A stretch of DNA of 64,000 bases. It comes from Geobacillus icigianus (GTDB lineage Bacteria; Bacillota; Bacilli; Bacillales; Anoxybacillaceae). The position numbers were made by a program, and so were the translations under genes. Positions 55,771-64,000 of this stretch are shown here, piece after piece. The notes under the pieces are model-generated. The model saw only the letters and a program-made list of their open reading frames with translations. It was not told the origin of the DNA and ran no database searches. Position 1 is the first letter of the stretch. Each line of letters begins with the position of its first letter. The stretch lies in the NCBI RefSeq assembly GCF_000750005.1, contig NZ_JPYA01000162.1:68556-132555 (forward strand). The letters run 5' to 3'.

Positions 55771-58700
55771 ACGCCGCGACATCGAAACGATTTTGGTCAT
55801 CGGCTCCGGCCCGATCGTCATCGGTCAGGCAGCCGAGTTTGACTATGCCGGGACGCAAGCGTGCCTCGCTTTGAAAGAAGAAGGCTATAAAGTCATTCTC
55901 GTCAACTCGAACCCGGCGACGATCATGACCGATACGGAAATCGCCGATAAAGTGTATATGGAACCGCTGACGCTTGAGTTTGTCGCCCGCATCATCCGCA
56001 AAGAGCGGCCGGATGCGATTTTGCCGACGCTCGGCGGCCAAACGGGCCTCAACTTGGCGGTTGAGCTCGCCAAGGCCGGCGTGCTTGAAGAGTGCGGCGT
56101 CGAAATTCTTGGCACGAAACTCGAGGCGATCGAAAAGGCGGAAGACCGTGAACAGTTCCGCGCCCTCATGAACGAGCTTGGTGAACCGGTGCCGGAGAGC
56201 GCCATTATTCACAGTCTGGAAGAGGCGTATGCGTTTGTCGAACAGATCGGCTATCCGGTCATCGTCCGCCCAGCGTTTACGCTCGGCGGCACGGGCGGCG
56301 GCATTTGCACGAACGAACAAGAACTGATCGACATCGTTTCGACCGGTTTGAAAATGAGCCCGGTGCACCAATGCTTGCTTGAGCGGAGCATCGCCGGCTA
56401 CAAAGAAATCGAGTATGAAGTGATGCGCGATGCCAACGACAACGCCATCGTCGTCTGCAACATGGAAAACATCGACCCGGTCGGCATCCATACCGGTGAC
56501 TCGATCGTCGTCGCCCCGAGCCAGACGTTAAGCGACCGCGAATACCAACTGCTTCGCAACGCGTCCTTGAACATCATCCGCGCCCTTGGCATCGAAGGCG
56601 GCTGCAATGTCCAGCTGGCGCTCGACCCGGACAGCTTCCGCTATTACGTCATCGAAGTGAACCCGCGCGTCAGCCGCTCGTCGGCGCTCGCTTCCAAAGC
56701 GACCGGATACCCGATCGCGAAACTGGCGGCGAAAATTGCTATCGGGCTGACGCTCGATGAGATGATCAACCCGGTCACTGGGAAAACGTACGCCTGCTTT
56801 GAGCCGGCGCTTGATTATGTCGTGACGAAAATTCCGCGCTTCCCGTTTGACAAATTCGAATCGGCGAACCGCCGCCTTGGCACGCAAATGAAGGCGACCG
56901 GCGAAGTGATGGCGATCGGCCGGACGTTTGAAGAATCGCTGTTAAAAGCGGTCCGTTCGCTCGAGATCGGCGTCCACCATCTCGCATTAAAAGAGGCGGA
57001 CACCGCCACCGACGACGTCATCGAGAAACGGATCCGCAAGGCGGGCGATGAACGGCTCTTTTACATCGCCGAAGCGCTCCGCCGCGGGGTGACGGTCGAC
57101 ACGTTGCATGAATGGAGCCAAATCGATCGCTTTTTCTTGCATAAAATCGAAACCATCATTGAGATGGAAACGGTCTTGAAAAACCGTCCGGGCGACCTTG
57201 ACGCGCTGAGGAAGGCGAAAGCGCTCGGCTTCTCGGACGCCGCCGTGGCGGCATTATGGAACAAAACGGAGCGCGACATTTACGCGCTGCGCCGCCAAGA
57301 AGGCATCGTGCCGGTGTACAAAATGGTCGATACGTGCGCGGCCGAGTTCACATCAGAAACGCCGTATTACTACAGCACGTATGAGGAAGAAAACGAGTCG
57401 ATCGTGACGGAAACACCGAGCGTCATCGTGCTCGGTTCGGGCCCGATCCGCATCGGCCAAGGGATCGAATTTGACTACGCCACCGTCCATTGCGTCTGGG
57501 CCATTAAGCAGGCCGGCTATGAGGCGATCATCATCAACAACAACCCGGAAACGGTCTCCACCGACTTCAGCACGTCGGACAAACTGTACTTCGAGCCGCT
57601 GACGGCCGAAGACGTGATGCATGTCATCGACCTTGAGAAGCCGGTCGGCGTCATCGTTCAGTTTGGCGGCCAGACGGCGATCAATTTGGCGGCCGAACTC
57701 GAGGCGCGCGGCGTCCGCTTGCTCGGGACGACGCTGGAGGATTTGGACCGCGCCGAAGACCGCGACAAATTTGAACAGGCGCTTTCCGAACTCGGCATTC
57801 CCAAACCGGCCGGCAAAACGGCCGTTTCGGTCGAAGAAGCGGTCGCCATCGCCGAAGAGATCGGCTATCCGGTGCTCGTCCGCCCGTCGTACGTGCTCGG
57901 CGGCCGGGCGATGGAGATTGTGTACAATCGTGAGGAGCTGCTCCATTACATGGAGCACGCCGTGCGCGTCAACCCGCAGCACCCGGTGCTCGTCGACCGC
58001 TACATCACCGGCAAGGAAGTCGAAGTCGACGCCATTTCCGACGGCGAGACGGTCGTCATCCCGGGCATTATGGAGCATATCGAACGGGCCGGCGTCCATT
58101 CCGGCGACTCGATCGCCGTCTACCCGCCGCAAACGTTAAGTGCCGAAGTGATCGATCAGATCGCGGATGACACGATCCGGCTGGCGCGCGGGCTGCGCAT
58201 CGTCGGGCTCTTAAACATCCAGTTCGTCGTCTCGGGAAGCGATGTCTACGTGTTGGAAGTAAACCCGCGTTCAAGCCGCACCGTGCCGTTTTTAAGCAAA
58301 ATCACCGGCGTGCCGATGGCCAACCTCGCCACCAAGGCCATTTTAGGGGCGAAGCTGGCCGAGATGGGCTATGAAACCGGCGTCCGCCCGGTCCGTCCAG
58401 GCGTGTACGTGAAAGTGCCGGTGTTCTCGTTTGCGAAATTGCGCAATGTCGACATTTCGCTCGGCCCGGAAATGAAATCGACCGGTGAAGTGATCGGCAA
58501 GGATGTGACGTTTGAAAAAGCGCTCTATAAAGGACTTGTCGCGTCTGGCATCCACATCCAGCCGCACGGGGCGGTGCTGTTGACGGTCGCGGACAAAGAC
58601 AAAGAAGAAGCGGTCGAGCTGGCCCGCCGCTTTGCGGACATCGGCTATCAGCTGCTGGCGACGAACGGCACGGCGGAAACGCTGAAAGCGGCCGGCATCC

Positions 58701-58956
58701 CGGTGACGGTCGTCAATAAAATCCATTCGGCGTCGCCGAACATTTTGGATGTCATCCGCCAAGGGAAGGCGCAAGTCGTCATCAACACGTTGACGAAAGG
58801 GAAACAGCCGGAAAGCGACGGCTTCCGCATCCGCCGCGAAGCGGTCGAAAACGGCATTCCGTGCTTGACGTCGCTCGATACCGCACGGGCGATGTTGCAA
58901 GTGCTCGAATCGATGACGTTCTCGACAACGGCGATGACGGAAGGGTTGGTGCGGTC

Positions 58957-58960
<4 letters not shown>
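55763..58960 (+). CDS. pyrAB: Carbamoyl-phosphate synthase, large subunit, pyrimidine-specific
   Basis: This 1065-residue protein has two homologous ATP-grasp halves ([19 protein letters not shown] and [18 protein letters not shown]) and a C-terminal allosteric MGS-like domain. The ATG at 55763 gives [14 protein letters not shown] and overlaps pyrAA by 8 bases. The length is usual for Bacillus pyrAB. The stop overlaps the pyrK start. Confidence 0.97.
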
Positions 58961-61355
<2,395 letters not shown>

Positions 61356-61359
<4 letters not shown>

Positions 61360-61979
61360 AATACGACATTGCCGCCCAACTGCTTGAAATAGGAGCGGTC
61401 GCTTTGCGGCCGAACGACCCGTTCACCTGGTCATCGGGCTTAAAAGCGCCGATTTATTGCGACAACCGCCTGACGCTCGCTTATTCGGACGTGCGCCGCC
61501 TAGTCGCCGACGGTCTCGCTGACCTCATCCGCACCCATTTTCCTGAAGCGGACCTCATCGCCGGCACAGCGACCGCCGGCATCCCGCACGCCGCGTGGGT
61601 GAGCGAGCGGCTTAGTTTGCCGATGTGCTACGTCCGCAGCCAAGCGAAAGCGCACGGAAAAGGGAAGCAAATCGAAGGCAAAGCCGAACCGGGCCAACGC
61701 GTCGTCGTCATCGAAGACTTAATCTCAACCGGCGGCAGCTCGCTCACGGCCGTGCGCGCCTTGAAAGACGCAGGCTGCGAGGTGCTTGGCGTCGCCGCCA
61801 TCTTCACGTACGGACTCGAAAAAGCGAAGCAGGCGTTTGCCGAAGCGAATGTGCCTGCCTACACCCTCACCGACTACGACACACTCATCGAAACGGCCGT
61901 CCGCCTTGGCACCGTCAGCGAACACGACCTAGCGACATTGCGGCAATGGCGGGAAAATCCGGAAAAGTGGGGGAAATAG
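61356..61979 (+). CDS. pyrE: Orotate phosphoribosyltransferase
   Basis: This 207-residue PRTase converts orotate to OMP. The PRPP-binding motif [16 protein letters not shown] is intact, with [14 protein letters not shown] near the N-terminus. The ATG at 61356 ([20 protein letters not shown]) follows CGGAGGAG and overlaps the pyrF stop. It is the last gene of the pyr operon and is followed by a terminator. Confidence 0.96.
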
Positions 61980-61991
61980 ACGAGAAGAAAG

Positions 61992-62023
61992 AAGCGCGGA
62001 CCAAAGGATGGTTCGCGCTTTTG
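61992..62023 (+). terminator. Terminator of the pyr operon
   Basis: AGCGCGGACC (61993-62002) pairs with GGTTCGCGCT (62010-62019, one G-T pair), followed by T. Confidence 0.8.
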
Positions 62024-62486
62024 TCATGTGTTATTGGCGAACGGGACTTCCGTCGCCTCCGATGATGACGGAAATGGCGATCGAACGGCCAAAGTCATTC
62101 GAACTAGCGATGACTTGATGACTATGGGAAGTACCCTGTTTGTCTCTTAGAGCATGGAAATTATTGTAATGAAAAATGCTCATCTGCAGTTTCTTCAAAA
62201 TACGGGGACCTTTATCAGCGGACAGAACCGACCTCTAAATAAGGGCAAACCTTTGCGACTCTAGGACTAGAGCCTCCCCCGAAGATCCTAGACATTCATC
62301 CTCGCTCCTAGATACACGCCACAAGTATACCTCATCGCCTCTCAGCCCTTCTGCATCAAGGACTGAGAGGCGATTTATTTGCCTAGTCACTGTCGAACTC
62401 GGGCAGGAGAAAGTAGCTGTATAAGCTCAGCTGTTCCTCGCTGATTAGTGAGCCCATTATTTAGGAAAAATAAAAGAGGTAATACC
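62024..62486. other. Gene-free region after the pyr operon
   Basis: No gene was found. A strong hairpin (CGCCTCTCAG / CTGAGAGGCG, about 62337-62373) lies downstream of the minus-strand DUF3888 gene and could end its transcript, although neither strand shows a good T tract. Confidence 0.55.
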
Positions 62487-62915
62487 CTATGTTTGTTTTT
62501 TTATCTTCTCTTCGATGTGCTTGTAATCAATAATACGAATTTTGTCAAAATCGATTTCAAGTGTTATTATATCAATTCCGTAAGGAGGGTTGTGAGCCCC
62601 TTTAAATGTTTCTACATGAATTTTGAGTAAGAATTTATAACGACTCCCGGGTTCTAAATTTTTAATCTCTAATATTTTAGGCTTCCACCACTGAATTCCA
62701 GATGGTTTTCCATAATAATCCTGCACTGCTTTGGTTATATAAGGCGTTAAGAAGTAAATGGAAAGGTCCTCTAAATCATTTTTATTAACCACTAATGCCG
62801 TTGTTGACTCTGTTTCATCAATTTTTGATTTGGCGACAATTTTAGTCCCGACGCCATACATTCCGAATAATATGATTAAAAAGAGGGACATTACTCCTAT
62901 AAATTTCCTGTTCAT
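62487..62915 (-). CDS. DUF3888 family exported protein
   Basis: This 142-residue protein has an N-terminal hydrophobic signal or anchor (FIGVMSLFLIILFGMYGVG) and a domain with DLSIYFLTPYITKAVQDYYG and VETFKGAHNPPYGIDIITLEI, matching the DUF3888 family of small Bacillus secreted proteins. The ATG at 62915 follows AGGAGGAATTC. The function is unknown. The AT-rich composition contrasts with the pyr genes, which suggests acquisition. Confidence 0.8.
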   Translation of the reverse strand: MNRKFIGVMSLFLIILFGMYGVGTKIVAKSKIDETESTTALVVNKNDLEDLSIYFLTPYITKAVQDYYGKPSGIQWWKPKILEIKNLEPGSRYKFLLKIHVETFKGAHNPPYGIDIITLEIDFDKIRIIDYKHIEEKIKKQT

Positions 62916-62980
62916 ATTTGAATTCCTCCTTTTATTGTCGTGATCAAACTATATTTTGCAGATATTCAGTCAAAATAATC

Positions 62981-63217
62981 ATGAAATTTCCGATTAAAAT
63001 GGTTTATTTTATGGGTGGAGGGCTTGTTCAAATTATATATAATGGTAGTGATGAGTGGCTATTGCTAATGGCGACCATACATGGCATTTCTGGGGCTCGA
63101 CTCTTGTCATTCAATTACAGGAGTTTGGTAAACCATGAAATCACATTGGTAGGGTCTGAAAAATACACTGAAGTATATTCAAGTCTTTACTATACTGTAG
63201 ATGAGCAAATTCGCTAA
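62981..63217 (+). CDS. Hypothetical small protein (doubtful)
   Basis: An open frame of 78 codons begins MKFPIKMVYFMGGGLVQIIY and ends YYTVDEQIR. It has no ribosome site. It may be a gene fragment between DUF3888 and the transposase remnant. I do not recognise it. The surrounding stretch from 62916 to 63265 shows nothing else. Confidence 0.2.
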   Translation: MKFPIKMVYFMGGGLVQIIYNGSDEWLLLMATIHGISGARLLSFNYRSLVNHEITLVGSEKYTEVYSSLYYTVDEQIR

Positions 63218-63265
63218 CATAAATTTACAACTATATAGATGCACCTTGAAAACTTAACTTCTCGA

Positions 63266-64000
63266 TTACGCTGCACACCTCAGGCGTTGCAGCACTTCCT
63301 CGGGGCGTTCATGGATGTATTCCACCAACCGGGCAATGGCTTGAGTGATATCGTTTCGATCGTTGTGAAGCACATTGGCGATGACGGTGTCTTTCCGCCA
63401 TTTCCACAAGCGTTCGATCGGGTTCCGTTGCGGAGAATACGGAGGAAGAGAAATGAAGTGAACACGGTCCTTCTTCCTGCAAACACGCTCTCACCATTTT
63501 GGCATGATGAATTCGGGCGTTATCCAGCACCAAGACGATGAGACGGTTCGGGGCTCCTTTCGCCAACGTGTCGGTCGGCCGGGTCCAAGAAAGCCCTTTT
63601 CAATGCAAGAGTTTTCGCAAGGCTTCGCGGGAAATGGAGATGCCATAACGGTGGTGCACATAGGATTGAAGGATCTTCGTATTCCACGCCGAAGCGATGT
63701 CCCAGTCCAGCTCCGCAGGGGTCGTGGTCAACACGAGTTGTTTGATCTCTTTCTGCTGTTTTTCAGTGAGAAACGGCTCCCGCAAAGGGGCAACATCCCG
63801 ATGAAGCAGGAGTTCAAGCCCGCCTTCGTTAAACAGCGGCACATAATGGGAAACGGTTTGGCGGCACGCATGAACCATGGAAGCAACCTCTTTGCCCAAC
63901 GATCCTTCCATGACTAGGCGGACGGCCATCACGCGTTGGCGGAGAGGAGCGTTTTTGATCTTCCGTTCCTGCTTGCGGAGTTTCCGGGGCGTCCATTCGA
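63266..64000 (-). pseudogene. IS630-family transposase remnant (runs off the right edge)
   Basis: Read on the minus strand from 64000, the frame encodes WTPRKLRKQERK and an HTH region to 63600. A TGA then interrupts (LLH-stop-KGLSWTRPTDTLAK, most simply a CGA to TGA change). The frame continues to VLVLDNARIHHAK (the second catalytic aspartate). About 100 residues with the first aspartate are missing between TLAKG and APNRL. A +1 shift after QEEG is needed to reach SLPPYSPQRNPIERLWKW (third acidic residue) and the end at 63266. The element is dead. Confidence 0.85.

Noticed and set aside
63239..63541. Plus-strand frame of 100 codons at the right end
   Set aside because: Antisense to the IS630 transposase remnant, which has recognisable DDE-family motifs on the minus strand.

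Overview
This is a chromosomal window from a GC-rich, spore-forming Firmicute. Gene content, gene order and several protein sequences point to Geobacillus or a close thermophilic relative (the G. kaustophilus / G. stearothermophilus / Bacillus caldolyticus group). That assignment rests on remembered protein sequences, not on a database search. Almost everything lies on the + strand and follows the Bacillus subtilis ylb - dcw - sigE/sigG - ylm - divIVA - ileS - lspA - pyr order. The informative part is where this window departs from it.

Layout. 1-8.5 kb holds ylbJ (partial, minus strand), ylbK, ylbL, tmcAL (minus), ylbN-rpmF, a crotonase, the gerR/RsfA regulator, a ketopantoate reductase and a DUF3397 membrane protein. 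8.5-9.1 kb is a gene-free stretch with diverged repeats. 9.1-27.5 kb is bshC followed by the division and cell-wall cluster: rsmH, ftsL, pbpB, spoVD, murE, a MurF-N-domain-like gene, mraY, murD, spoVE, divIB, ylxW, ylxX, sbp, ftsA, ftsZ. Three genes expected from B. subtilis are missing here: mraZ before rsmH, and murG-murB between spoVE and divIB. At the latter junction there is a terminator and a new promoter. 28-30.7 kb is the sporulation sigma module spoIIGA-sigE-sigG, and its promoter keeps the unusual 22-base spacer. 30.8-35 kb is ylmC-ylmD-ylmE-sepF-ylmG-ylmH-divIVA. Next come three tandem copies of a 72-73 base hairpin-forming repeat, a T-box leader with an isoleucine (ATC) specifier, and ileS.

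38.5-48.6 kb is an accessory island between ileS and lspA. It contains three related transporter cassettes. The full cassette is a large membrane protein (an ABC-2-like membrane half fused to an ectodomain resembling M1 aminopeptidases that has lost the HExxH zinc site), an ABC ATPase and a small multi-pass permease. The first cassette is broken after the large gene. Upstream of the second and third large genes lie remnants of a small protein whose C-termini resemble each other; each remnant is followed by a hairpin and then the large gene. The arrangement looks like a decayed and duplicated peptide export or self-protection locus, and it is the best candidate here for an undescribed system.

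48.7-62 kb is lspA, rluD and the complete pyrimidine operon pyrR-pyrP-pyrB-pyrC-pyrAA-pyrAB-pyrK-pyrD-pyrF-pyrE, with three PyrR-type attenuators, mostly overlapping genes and a terminator after pyrE. The last 2 kb holds a DUF3888 exported protein (minus strand) and a decayed IS630-type transposase running off the right edge. No rRNA, tRNA or CRISPR array was seen.
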